A stretch of 64,000 nucleotides of DNA from Mesorhizobium sp. M4B.F.Ca.ET.058.02.1.1 (GCF_003952505.1 NZ_CP034450.1:3534001-3598000), one strand, 5' to 3'. Shown: positions 46,350-54,453, counted from the stretch's first letter. Notes: generated by a model not told the origin, from the letters alone. A program made the numbers and translations.

Positions 46350-47483
46350 TTAGCCGACTGCCGGCCGTTCGAAAATGCGTCGGCTGAGATCGGCCGAAGC
46401 CGCCCAGCCGGCCTCGGCCAGATAGCGGACCGGCGCGCGGCCGCATAGTTCCCAAAGCACCGTCCTGCGCAGGGGCCAGCGCAGAGAGGACAGCCAGGGC
46501 GCAATCACCATGTGGAGGAGGTCGGCGTCGTCGATGCGCGACAGTATCCGCGTGGCGCGCTCCGACAGCAGCGTACCCGCGCCGCCAAACAGCACGTCGG
46601 CCGCCCTGAGGCCCAGCAGCAGCGTATCCTCCAGCCCCTGCCCGGCCGCGTAGTCGAGCAGGTCCCGCTGTTCGGCTTCGCCGAGGCGGCCGGCACTGGC
46701 CCTGACATCGCAGACATAGCCGGCGCAGGGCTCACGGTTGAAGAAGGCCTTGGCGACGCTGATGCAGGACAAGAGCAGCGTATCGGAAGCCGAAATGAAA
46801 GGCACATGATTGCCGGCGATCCCGACCTCGCGCCTGCGCCGCAGGAAGCCGTCGGTGTCACGCGGGCTCGGCGAGCCGGGCTGCTGCAGCCGGTAGTGGA
46901 GGTCGACGGTGGACGGCCTGGCGTCATCGCCACGGATCATGTGTTGCTCGCCGAGGAAACGCAGCCACCACAGCGAACGCGACTTGCCGGCGACCTCGTA
47001 GCCCATCGCGCGCAGCGCCTCGCGCGCCTTTGCAAAGCCGGCCTGCGAGACGAGGATGTCGACATCGCCCGACGGCTTCATGAAGTGATCGCCATAGAGC
47101 AACTGCTGCTGGAACGGCCCTTTCAGGAAAACGAAATCGATATGCCTTTCGCGCAGCGCCTGATGAATGGCCAAGGAATCCATGATGCCGGACGAATTCA
47201 TCGAGACCGTGCGGCGACGGTAAGTGTCGAGCCAGCCGAGCAGTTCGGACGGCGCTTCGCCGGCTTTGGTATAGGACAAGGCCTTGAGCACGAAGATCGC
47301 AACCTTGTTCAGCCTGGCGATGTCGGCAACCACGGCGGTGGAGATGGACGGCGCCTGCACGCCGACTGCCACCGCACCCGGGCCGGGCGCGAAAAACAGC
47401 CTCAGGCACACCTGAACGTAGTCGACTTCGTCGGCGCAGTCGGCGGCGCGTAGCCTCTGGTAAGCACTTTCCTGCACGGCCAT
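46350..47483 (-). CDS. Nucleotidyltransferase-fold protein of the lasso cluster
   Basis: 377 residues, same family as the protein at 19466. The catalytic pattern is FVFLKGPFQQQLLYGDHF followed by SGDVDILVSQAGF. ATG 47483 was chosen; the frame is open further upstream but that part has no conserved look. It is divergent from the lasso precursor gene with 500 bases between. In Bacillus lasso clusters with a kinase, the companion nucleotidyltransferase-like protein modifies the phosphate group; a similar tailoring role is inferred here. Confidence 0.78.
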   Translation of the reverse strand: MAVQESAYQRLRAADCADEVDYVQVCLRLFFAPGPGAVAVGVQAPSISTAVVADIARLNKVAIFVLKALSYTKAGEAPSELLGWLDTYRRRTVSMNSSGIMDSLAIHQALRERHIDFVFLKGPFQQQLLYGDHFMKPSGDVDILVSQAGFAKAREALRAMGYEVAGKSRSLWWLRFLGEQHMIRGDDARPSTVDLHYRLQQPGSPSPRDTDGFLRRRREVGIAGNHVPFISASDTLLLSCISVAKAFFNREPCAGYVCDVRASAGRLGEAEQRDLLDYAAGQGLEDTLLLGLRAADVLFGGAGTLLSERATRILSRIDDADLLHMVIAPWLSSLRWPLRRTVLWELCGRAPVRYLAEAGWAASADLSRRIFERPAVG

Positions 47484-47985
47484 TCCCGACAAGGTCCTCG
47501 CAAAAAATCCGCCCAGCGTGTTATATTGCAACTGCGAAGAAAAGCATCGCCAAAATCGCCGCAGCCGTCCAGCATTGCTTTGTCGCGGCGGAGTCCTGCA
47601 ACCACAGCGTTTACATGGGCGGCACTTGGGCAACTCGACAGGCGACCCAGTTCGAGCCTGCGATTCGACACGAATTCGGGCGCATCCGGCACAAATTCTT
47701 CATTCCTATAATGCGAGCATTTTGAGTCAAGAAGGACTTATAATAATTAAATCAAATGCTTAAATTGGCGCCGCCGACTCGGCGTTGAACTCCCTTTGCA
47801 GGGCATGGCAAGGATATGCCTGCAAAAGGCTTGATCACCAACCAAGGCAGGCGCAACCAAGAATTGATTAATGGTTGGTAAATCATGCTTGACTCATTTA
47901 GGGTGCCATGCAGCTATTGCGTTGCAGCATAGCAATGTGCTGCCGGCACTCGACAGGCCGTTTCCAGTCCTTACCGGAGAGTAAA
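47484..47985. promoter_or_regulatory. AT-rich divergent control region of the lasso cluster
   Basis: No gene is visible in this 500-base gap. It contains TTGACT (47889-47894) and AGCTAT (47912-47917), a plausible -35/-10 pair with 17-base spacing, about 70 bases before the precursor ATG. Directly overlapping and following the -10 is TTGCGTTGCAGCATAGCAA (47917-47935), a member of the box family found at EPS genes; placed there it would act as an operator. On the other side, TCGCAGTTGCAATATAAC (minus strand, near 47520) precedes the nucleotidyltransferase gene. Confidence 0.5.
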
Positions 47986-48138
47986 ATGGAACAGAATGTT
48001 GAAAAGCAAGAGTACGAGACGCCGAGCCTGACGGTTCACGGTTCGATCGAAACGATCACGCAGGGCGGCTCGGGCACGACGGCGCTCGACGCAGCATTCC
48101 CTGCGCATACGCCTTTCGACCAGCTTACGTTCTCTTGA
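47986..48138 (+). CDS. Lasso peptide precursor (50 residues)
   Basis: ATG 47986 with GGAGAG in front. The leader (residues 1-26) contains Y10-x-x-P13-x-L15-x3-G19-x5-T25, exactly the lasso leader consensus YxxPxLx3Gx5Tx recognised by PqqD-like B1 proteins, and places Thr at -2. The core would then begin at Gly27 (GGSGTTALD), so that Gly27 can form a macrolactam with Asp35, a 9-residue ring. The tail (AAFPAHTPFDQLTFS) is 15 residues and has bulky Phe/Leu plugs and a C-terminal Ser. Cluster kinases of this type phosphorylate that Ser in paeninodin-like systems. Core boundaries and ring are predictions. Confidence 0.85.
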   Translation: MEQNVEKQEYETPSLTVHGSIETITQGGSGTTALDAAFPAHTPFDQLTFS

Positions 48139-48189
48139 GCTTGATTGTGTTCCGGGGCGCAAAGTTGGGGCTCCGAATACGTCTTCTCG

Positions 48190-48219
48190 GGAAGCCGGGG
48201 GCCCAATCCCCCGGCTTCC
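48190..48219 (+). terminator. Stem-loop after the lasso precursor gene
   Basis: GGAAGCCGGGGG (48190-48201) pairs exactly with CCCCCGGCTTCC (48208-48219), loop CCCAAT. It lies 50 bases after the precursor stop and 130 before the B1 gene. With no T tract it is probably a partial terminator or RNA stabiliser that makes precursor mRNA more abundant than the enzyme message. Confidence 0.65.
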
Positions 48220-48352
48220 TGCCTGAGGCCGCGACCGGACCGGCACAAGGCCCTGGGCATCTCAACGATGACCTCTCGGGGCGACTCGGCTGATGCCGAT
48301 CGATCCCTTCCTGGAACTGACGAAGCGTAGCGTTTTGTAGCGAGGTTTTAGG

Positions 48353-48652
48353 ATGACGTGGGATCCGGCGGATCGAGACCGCGTAACAGCCACCAGCGAC
48401 GCCGTGGCTTGCGAATTCGGCAACGGACTGGCGCTGCTCAATCTGCAAACCAACATCTATTACAGCCTGAACAGTGTCGGCGCCTATATCTGGGAACTGA
48501 TCCAGGAGCCGCGCCCGGTTGCCGACATCCGCGCCGCGGTGCTCACGCGCTACGACGTCGATCCAGCGCGCTGCAAGGCCGACGTCGATGGACTGTTGAA
48601 AGGCCTGGCCGCGGCAGGGCTTGCGAGGCTCCACCATGAGGAACTTATCTAG
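48353..48652 (+). CDS. Lasso leader-binding protein B1 (PqqD-like RRE)
   Basis: 99-residue PqqD-family protein, the recognition element that binds the precursor leader. The beta-hairpin GNGLALLNLQTNIYYSLNSV with GAYIWELIQEPR and the helical end (VDGLLKGLAAAGL) are typical. ATG 48353 with an AGGATG context. The 3' end overlaps the B2 gene by 17 bases, which supports a B1-B2 protease complex. Confidence 0.9.
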   Translation: MTWDPADRDRVTATSDAVACEFGNGLALLNLQTNIYYSLNSVGAYIWELIQEPRPVADIRAAVLTRYDVDPARCKADVDGLLKGLAAAGLARLHHEELI

Positions 48653-49052
48653 GCTCCTCTCGCTCAGCGGTGCGGAGATGCTCTTCCTGGCGCGCTGCAT
48701 TGTGGTGGTCGCCGCCGTGCGGCTGGGGCTGACGTTGTTTTCCTTCAACCGCGTTCGCCGCCTGGTGACCCGGCTTGACGCGCGCGAGGCGGCCAGCGTC
48801 GCCGATCTGAGACGCGTCGCCTGGGGCGTCGCGGCCGCGGCCCGCCTTGTTCCCCATGCGAGCTGCCTGACCCAGGCATTGTCGGGCCAGTACCTCCTCG
48901 CCCGCCAAGGCAACACCTCGAGAATACGCATCGGCATCGCGCAGGACACCGGAGCCGAACTGAAAGCGCATGCCTGGCTGATGAGCGGCAATCAGATCGT
49001 GCTTGGCGGCTCCCTTGCCGGGTTTGCCCATCTCGTCGACCACGGTCAGTGA
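48636..49052 (+). CDS. Lasso leader peptidase B2 (McjB C-terminal type)
   Basis: 138-residue transglutaminase-like Cys protease. The nucleophile is in PHASCLTQALSGQYLLARQG, the catalytic His in LKAHAWLMSGNQIVLGG. The N-terminal third is hydrophobic (LARCIVVVAAVRLGLTLF). With B1 it would cut the leader after Q26. ATG 48636 was taken rather than 48621 because the family N-terminus begins there. The cyclase gene starts 3 bases after its stop. Confidence 0.9.
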   Translation: MRNLSRLLSLSGAEMLFLARCIVVVAAVRLGLTLFSFNRVRRLVTRLDAREAASVADLRRVAWGVAAAARLVPHASCLTQALSGQYLLARQGNTSRIRIGIAQDTGAELKAHAWLMSGNQIVLGGSLAGFAHLVDHGQ

Positions 49053-49055
49053 ACG

Positions 49056-50722
49056 ATGAGCGGCGTCGCCGGAATCCTGTCCAGACGGGCTGGCAAACCC
49101 GCCACCGCCGCCGACATCCAGCAAATGCTGGCGCGCATGCGGCATCGCGCCCGTGACGGCGCCTCGTGGTGGTCGGACACGGCGATAGCCCTCGGCCATG
49201 CCTGGCTGAACACGACCGACGAAGCCGGGCCGGGTCCGCTGACGATGGCCGGCGGCAGGCTGGCGATCACCGCCGACTGCCGGCTGGACAATCGCGACGA
49301 ATTGCTGGCGCGGCTCGGCATCCGGGACAAGTCGGTCGCCGACGCCATGCTTGTGATGCGCGCCTATCTCACCTGGGGGGATGCCAGCCCCACCCATCTG
49401 CAAGGCGACTTTGCCTTCGCCATCTGGGACAGCGAACGCCGGGCGCGCTGTTTTGCGCCCGCGACCATTTCGGCGTCAAACCCTTCTATTATCACGCGAG
49501 CGACCGGCGTTTTCGCCTTCGCCTCGGAGATCGGACCGATCCTTGGCCTCGACGACACCAGCGCGCGCATCAGCGAGCACCAGATTTCCGGCTTCCTGGC
49601 CGGGCTGACGGATGATCCGCAATCCACCGCCTACACCGACATCTTCCGCTTGCCGGCCCGCCACAGCCTGACGGTGACGGACAGCCAGGTGGTGCTGCGC
49701 CGCTACTGGCAGATCCAACCCTCGGGACGGCCGCTCCGGTCGGATGCCGCCCATCATGCGCGTGGCTCCCGCCGATTTTGACCTGGCGCAGCCAGAGCGA
49801 CAGCGAGGTCGAGCCGGCCGCACGAGGCGGAGCCGCTGGACGTGCAATATGTCTGGCGCGCCGCAGGATGCGGGCATAGGCGGCGGTCACCTCCGGCAGG
49901 TTGACATAGGGCTCAATCAGGCCGGCGTCCGACCCCAGCACCCTGTCCAGCAGGTCGCGGTGGTTGCCGACCATGCCCTTGACTAGGTTGGCCGTGAAAT
50001 CGATCTTGTCGCGGGTCGGCGCGATGCTGAGCGGCGGCCTCGATTCCTCCTCAATCGCCTGCGTGGCCGGGCTTGCGAGAGCCGCGACGCGCAAGCCCGG
50101 ACTGCCGACCTTCTCGCTGATCTTCGAGAAAGGCTCCTCGATGGACGAGAAGCCTTTCATCGACGCGCAAGGCCACGGCCATCTGCACGAGCTGGCCGAT
50201 GCCGGCAGGTGGATGGAGCTGTGGCGGGAATTGCGCGGCGCCTCGAATACCTATGGCGACGGCATGCTCGGCATGTACTTCAAATTCCTGACCGTCTACG
50301 GGCCGGCCTGGCGGATCGCGAAACTGAGGGGGATGGCCAATCGCGTCCTCGGCAGGCTGCGGCGCGGGCCGGCGCCTGCGCCGCGTGGCTGGGGCGGCTT
50401 GGTCAACCCGGCGCTTGCCCGGCGAACCGAGCTCGCCGAACGGTTCCACAGGGCCGGCTACATGCCGTCCAGCGTCAGCGCCAGCGAGGCGCTGACGCAT
50501 CGCTGGATCCTGTCGACGGGGCTGGTGCCGCACGCCTTCGAGGTGCTCGACAAGGCCGCCGCCAATTTCGGCGTCGAGCCGCGCTATCCGTTCTGGGACA
50601 AGCCGCTGGTCGAGTTCTGCCTGGCGCTGCCGGGCGAGGAGAAGCTGAACCGGGGCTTTGGCCGCTACGTGCTGCGCCGCGCCATGGACGGCATCCTGCC
50701 GCCCGCTGTGCAGTGGCGACGC
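49056..50722 (+). pseudogene. Lasso cyclase (asparagine synthase-like), rearranged and probably inactive
   Basis: The N-terminal glutaminase-like domain starts at ATG 49056 (MSGVAGILSRRAGKPATAAD). At the T runs 49451-49454 and 49510-49513 the frame shifts out and back: the conserved FCARDHFGVKPFYYHASDRR is only in the neighbouring frame between them. After RYWQIQPSGRPLR the frame ends. The PP-loop (VGAMLSGGLDSSSIACVAG) begins near 50014 and runs to PPAVQWRR at 50722. Between them lies an inverted piece holding the C-terminus. Inside the PP part DEKPFIDA is followed at once by QGHGHLHEL; about 60 residues with the second acidic motif expected in cyclases appear missing. No continuous functional product is possible as written. 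Confidence 0.85.
49760..50010 (-). other. Inverted C-terminal segment of the lasso cyclase
   Basis: On the minus strand this stretch reads DKIDFTANLVKGMVGNHRDL, then LDRVLGSDAGLIEPYVN and SLSLWLRQVK. That is the C-terminal end expected to follow PPAVQWRR of the cyclase, which is on the plus strand at 50711-50722. The segment is therefore both inverted and about 700 bases out of place. Short inverted GTCGC/GCGAC sequences are at both ends of the PP-loop block (50008-50012 and 50716-50720). Edges are approximate. Confidence 0.75.
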
Positions 50723-51678
50723 GTCAGAATTCGGCTGAGCCGGTCGAAAAGAGCGGCCGGGAACGCCGCTTCTACCGGGCCTATGGGCTGACGATTAGGT
50801 CGGAGGTGGCCTTGCCCGAACTGGAAGCCACGGCGCCGGCCGAGCCAGACATTGTGATCACGGTGGGCCCGATCGACCATCCAGGACCCCAGCTCGTGGC
50901 CGGAACCGCCTTTCGCTTCGAGCCGGCGCGGCAGTATCTCGCCTGGGAGGCGGTCGGCGCTTTCCTGATCAGCGATGCCCGCCGCATCGACATCGAGCCC
51001 GTGCCCGGCATCGACGACCAGCTGATCGCCTTCCCGCTGCTGGGGCCGGTCATGGCGCTGCTTCTGCACCAGCGCGGCCTGCTCGTGCTGCATGCCAGTG
51101 CGATCGCCGTCGGCGGCAGGAGCGCGATCTTCATGGGCGACAAGGGCGCCGGCAAGTCGACTACGGCCGGCGCGATGATCAGCGCCGGGCACCGGTTGCT
51201 GACCGACGATGTCGTGGCGGTGGATATGTCGAGGCCGGACGGACCGGTGATCATTCCCGCCTTTCCGCAGCTGAAGCTCGCCGCCGATGCCGCCGCCGCC
51301 ATCCCGATCCGGCAAGCGGAAATCCGCCCGCAGGCGCATCCGGCCATCGACAAGGCGCAGCACCGCCTGCATGGCGGATTTGCCCGCGGCGCGGTTGCGG
51401 CAACGCGGATCTACATTCTCCAGCGCCGCGACAGCGCGGCGATCTCGCCCCATGCGGGGCCTGGCGCCTTGTCGGCACTCATCAAATTCTCCTACGTGAC
51501 GCGCTTCGGCCGCGCCGCGCTGGTCGGCGATTTCGCCGCCATGCATCTTCGCCAATGCGCGGGGCTGGCCAACCGGATCGGCGTGCATCGCCTCGAAGTG
51601 CCGGCCGGGCTGAACCGGATCGGCGAGGCTGTCGCGCTGATCGAACGGGACCTGGCGTCCGGCAACAGGCCGGAGTGA
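50713..51678 (+). CDS. HPr kinase-like lasso peptide kinase
   Basis: About 321 residues. Walker A is IFMGDKGAGKSTTAGAM, followed by LLTDDVVAVDM with the catalytic Asp. The conserved N-terminus seems to begin at RFYRAYGLTIRSEVALPEL; the first 20 codons from GTG 50713 lie in rearranged DNA (their minus strand resembles a cyclase linker), so the real start is uncertain. It is related in role to PadeK of the paeninodin cluster, which phosphorylates the precursor's terminal Ser; the precursor here also ends in Ser. Paralogue at 21496. Confidence 0.82.
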   Translation: MATRQNSAEPVEKSGRERRFYRAYGLTIRSEVALPELEATAPAEPDIVITVGPIDHPGPQLVAGTAFRFEPARQYLAWEAVGAFLISDARRIDIEPVPGIDDQLIAFPLLGPVMALLLHQRGLLVLHASAIAVGGRSAIFMGDKGAGKSTTAGAMISAGHRLLTDDVVAVDMSRPDGPVIIPAFPQLKLAADAAAAIPIRQAEIRPQAHPAIDKAQHRLHGGFARGAVAATRIYILQRRDSAAISPHAGPGALSALIKFSYVTRFGRAALVGDFAAMHLRQCAGLANRIGVHRLEVPAGLNRIGEAVALIERDLASGNRPE

Positions 51679-51686
51679 GACGAGCC

Positions 51687-53537
51687 ATGGCCAAAATCCT
51701 TCGCCTGTCGCTGGTTCGGGATATTGCCGGCTTCGGCGCCGTTATGGCCCGGATCGGCGGGCGGCGGACATGGATCGCGCTCGTCTTCCTCATCCTGGGC
51801 AGCCTGACCGAAGGCATCTCGATCCTGCTGCTCGTCCCGCTGCTGCATCTTATCGGCAGATCCGACCAGGATTTCGCGATCAGGCTGCCTGACAACCCTG
51901 TCCTGTCCTGGCTGGTGCCTGGCGGGACGCTTGGGCTGGCGACGGTGCTTTGCCTGCTCGTCGGCCTCGTCGCGCTGCAGGCAGGCTTCAACCGCTTCAA
52001 GTCCGTCTATATGGCGCGGCTGCTCTATGACTTCGTCAACCGCCTGCGCATGGATCTGTTCGAGGCCATCGGCAGAGCGCGCTGGGGCATTTTCGCGCGC
52101 ACACGCAGTTCTGATCTCGATCATGCGTTGACCGGCGACATCGATCGCATACAGGCCGCCGCCTTCTCGCTGCTGATGCTGGTGCAAACCGCCGTGCTAC
52201 TGGCCGGTTATCTCGCGGTGTCGCTGTTCATCTCGCCGGTGATGACCTCGTTCGCCATCGTCATCGGCGTGCTGATGTTCGTGGCGCTGCGGCCGTTCCG
52301 CTCGCGCGCGACGACCTATGGCCGGGTGCTCACCGCCAATCGCCAGGACCAGTACCGCACCGTCTCGGAATTCCTCGGCGGCATCAAGGTGGCCAAGAGC
52401 CTGAATGTCGAGGCGAGCTATTTCGCGCAGCTGCAGGCGACACTGGAGAAGATGAAGGCCGACAACATCAGCTATGTGCGCAACAGCACGATCGGCACGG
52501 CCTTTTTCCAGGTGGCGAGCGTCATCGGCCTCAGCCTGTTCATCTACATTGCGCTTACCCGGTTCCATCTCGCGCTGGCCGAAATCGTCGTGCTGCTTCT
52601 GGCCTTCATGCGGATCGCGCCGCGCTTCATGGACATGCAGACGCAGGCACAGCAATTGCTGATCAACGTGCCCGCTTACGCCTCGATGCAGGACCTGCAG
52701 ACGCGCTTCGACGCCGAGCGCGAGACGGCGGCCAGCCAGGCCGCGCAGGGCGTGAGGTTGACCCTCGATGTCGGGCTCGACATACGCGATGTCTCGCTTG
52801 CCTATGCCGGCCTTGCCGATGCCGCGGAGGGCAAGCCTGTGGTCAGCGGCATCACCTTCGGCCTTCCCGCCGGCAAGGTCACCGCCCTTATCGGCCCTTC
52901 AGGATCGGGCAAGAGCACGATCGCCGACATGCTGCTCGGCCTGCTCGAACCGACACAAGGCAAGATCCTCGCCGACGGTGTCGAGATCGGGCCGGACAAC
53001 CGCAGGCTTTGGCGCGACCAGGTGGCCTATGTGCCGCAGGACGTGTTCCTGCTGCACGACACGATCGCGGCGAACCTCAGGCTTGCCGCGCCGCAAGCCA
53101 GCGACGCGGAGCTGTGGGCGGCGTTGCGCGCGGCGCATGCGGCCGATTTCGTCAAGGGGCTGGAGCAGCGGCTGGACACGGTGGTCGGCGACCGCGGCAT
53201 CCGGCTCTCGGGTGGCGAACGCCAGAGGATCGCGCTGGCGCGGGCGCTGTTGCGCAAGCCATCGCTGCTCATCCTCGACGAGGCGACCAGCGCCCTCGAC
53301 TGGCAGAATCAGTCGCTGATCGCCAAATCGATCGACGGGCTGCGCGGCACAATGACAATCCTGACCATTGCACACCGGCCTTCGATGATCGCCTTCGCCG
53401 ATTGGGTAGTGGCCATCGAGAACGGCCGCATCGTCGAGGTCGGGCAGTATCAGCGCCTGAAGGCGAAATCCGGCAGCCGGCTGTCCAGGATGCTGTCGGG
53501 CGAGCAGGCGGAACCAGAGGTTGCCGACGCCGGCTGA
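51687..53537 (+). CDS. Lasso peptide ABC exporter (McjD type)
   Basis: 616-residue half-transporter with an N-terminal six-helix exporter domain and C-terminal ATPase: Walker A IGPSGSGKSTIADML, signature IRLSGGERQRIALARALL, Walker B LLILDEATSALD, H-loop IAHRP. ATG 51687 lies 8 bases after the kinase stop. As last gene of the cluster it would export the mature peptide and give immunity. The gene looks intact, in contrast to the cyclase. Confidence 0.92.
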   Translation: MAKILRLSLVRDIAGFGAVMARIGGRRTWIALVFLILGSLTEGISILLLVPLLHLIGRSDQDFAIRLPDNPVLSWLVPGGTLGLATVLCLLVGLVALQAGFNRFKSVYMARLLYDFVNRLRMDLFEAIGRARWGIFARTRSSDLDHALTGDIDRIQAAAFSLLMLVQTAVLLAGYLAVSLFISPVMTSFAIVIGVLMFVALRPFRSRATTYGRVLTANRQDQYRTVSEFLGGIKVAKSLNVEASYFAQLQATLEKMKADNISYVRNSTIGTAFFQVASVIGLSLFIYIALTRFHLALAEIVVLLLAFMRIAPRFMDMQTQAQQLLINVPAYASMQDLQTRFDAERETAASQAAQGVRLTLDVGLDIRDVSLAYAGLADAAEGKPVVSGITFGLPAGKVTALIGPSGSGKSTIADMLLGLLEPTQGKILADGVEIGPDNRRLWRDQVAYVPQDVFLLHDTIAANLRLAAPQASDAELWAALRAAHAADFVKGLEQRLDTVVGDRGIRLSGGERQRIALARALLRKPSLLILDEATSALDWQNQSLIAKSIDGLRGTMTILTIAHRPSMIAFADWVVAIENGRIVEVGQYQRLKAKSGSRLSRMLSGEQAEPEVADAG

Positions 53538-53572
53538 GCGCGCCCGCCTCGCGGTTTCAGCAGGACGCCGCG

Positions 53573-53845
53573 CTAACGGATGCTGCGCCTGGCGCTGAAC
53601 TTCTCGCCTTTGGCAGCCTTTGGAGCGCCAAGGCCTCTTTCGGCCTCGCGCATCCTGTCGGCCACGGTCGGCGCGCTCCTGGCAACCATGAGAAAGACCA
53701 GCAGAAAATAGCCGGCCTGACTAATGGCGACGCAGATCACGGCGCGCAGCATGATCGTGCCTAGCGAGGCGCCATCGAAATAGGACCACGAGATCACGAT
53801 CGCGAGGGCGAACAGCATCCCGACAATGAACTTTGGAAGTGACAT
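53573..53845 (-). CDS. exoX: Small membrane EPS repressor (ExoX/SyrA-like)
   Basis: 90-residue protein with two membrane helices (LPKFIVGMLFALAIVISW and MLRAVICVAISQAGYFLLVF) and a basic tail. Length, topology and the QAGYFLLVFLMVAR segment agree with ExoX/PsiA/SyrA proteins, which lower EPS production post-transcriptionally in dose balance with ExoY. It is divergent from exoY, the same neighbour pair as in Sinorhizobium. ATG 53845 preferred to an upstream frame opening at 53920. Confidence 0.75.
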   Translation of the reverse strand: MSLPKFIVGMLFALAIVISWSYFDGASLGTIMLRAVICVAISQAGYFLLVFLMVARSAPTVADRMREAERGLGAPKAAKGEKFSARRSIR

Positions 53846-54453
53846 GTCCGTCGATCCATCAACCGACACGAGCATGCAAAAGTGACGACTTACCCACCCG
53901 AGTATCTCCCCATGCGCCACGCGAGCTTATCCTGCTGCTCGCTTTTCGGCCGGTTGCTTCCGGCCTTCCCAACCTATCCAAACTCTAACATGAACAGTTT
54001 GCGACTCTATTAAGGCGGGATACCTCGGGCAAGGCCAAGCACAAATAATTTTGAATGGGTTTTCGGGTTCGACTCTGGCATGCTGCGTCGCACACGCCGG
54101 CTCCACAGCCGATTGCGGAAAGCAGATTTTGCTGCAGTAGAATCCGCAATATTAATTAGTATTTAACTCGAATAACTTGGCCAAGTGAGTGATTCGGGGG
54201 TGAGTTATGGCAATCCCCTCTGCGACAAAGAACGATTCGCCCAAAATCGGCCTCAAAAAGGCACTACATTTCCTTACGTTGCTCATAGTTTGTCACAAAC
54301 ACGCCATAAAGGTGAATTTATGGGCAGGGTACGTTTATTATTTAGTCAATTCATGACGTGACTATTTCATCGTGATGGGAAATTGTGTGTTGCGCTGCAG
54401 CATTTTTTTGATATCGTGCCGTAAACCATTCGTTCAACGTATGGAGTTGCGGC
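53846..54453. promoter_or_regulatory. Long AT-rich exoX-exoY control region
   Basis: About 600 bases of low GC with several TGC/GCA boxes: TGCTGCGTCGCACA (54081-54094), TTTTGCTGCAG (54127-54137) and TGTTGCGCTGCAGCA (54388-54402), the last about 50 bases before exoY. Long regulatory gaps between exoX and exoY are known in rhizobia and integrate many inputs. One small ORF (54207-54356) is listed separately; otherwise nothing coding is seen. Confidence 0.5.
54207..54356 (+). CDS. Possible 49-residue small protein
   Basis: ATG 54207 is preceded by GGGGGTGAG and opens a 49-codon frame to TGA 54356. The peptide has a basic N-terminal half (MAIPSATKNDSPKIGLKKAL) and two short hydrophobic stretches (LHFLTLLIVC and WAGYVYYLV). 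No family is recognised; the base composition is that of the intergenic region. It could be a leader-type ORF upstream of exoY or chance. Confidence 0.25.
   Translation: MAIPSATKNDSPKIGLKKALHFLTLLIVCHKHAIKVNLWAGYVYYLVNS

Noticed and set aside
49570..50160. A 196-codon minus-strand ORF as a separate gene
   Set aside because: Only its middle part is protein-like and that part is the inverted end of the lasso cyclase; the rest is shadow of flanking sequence.
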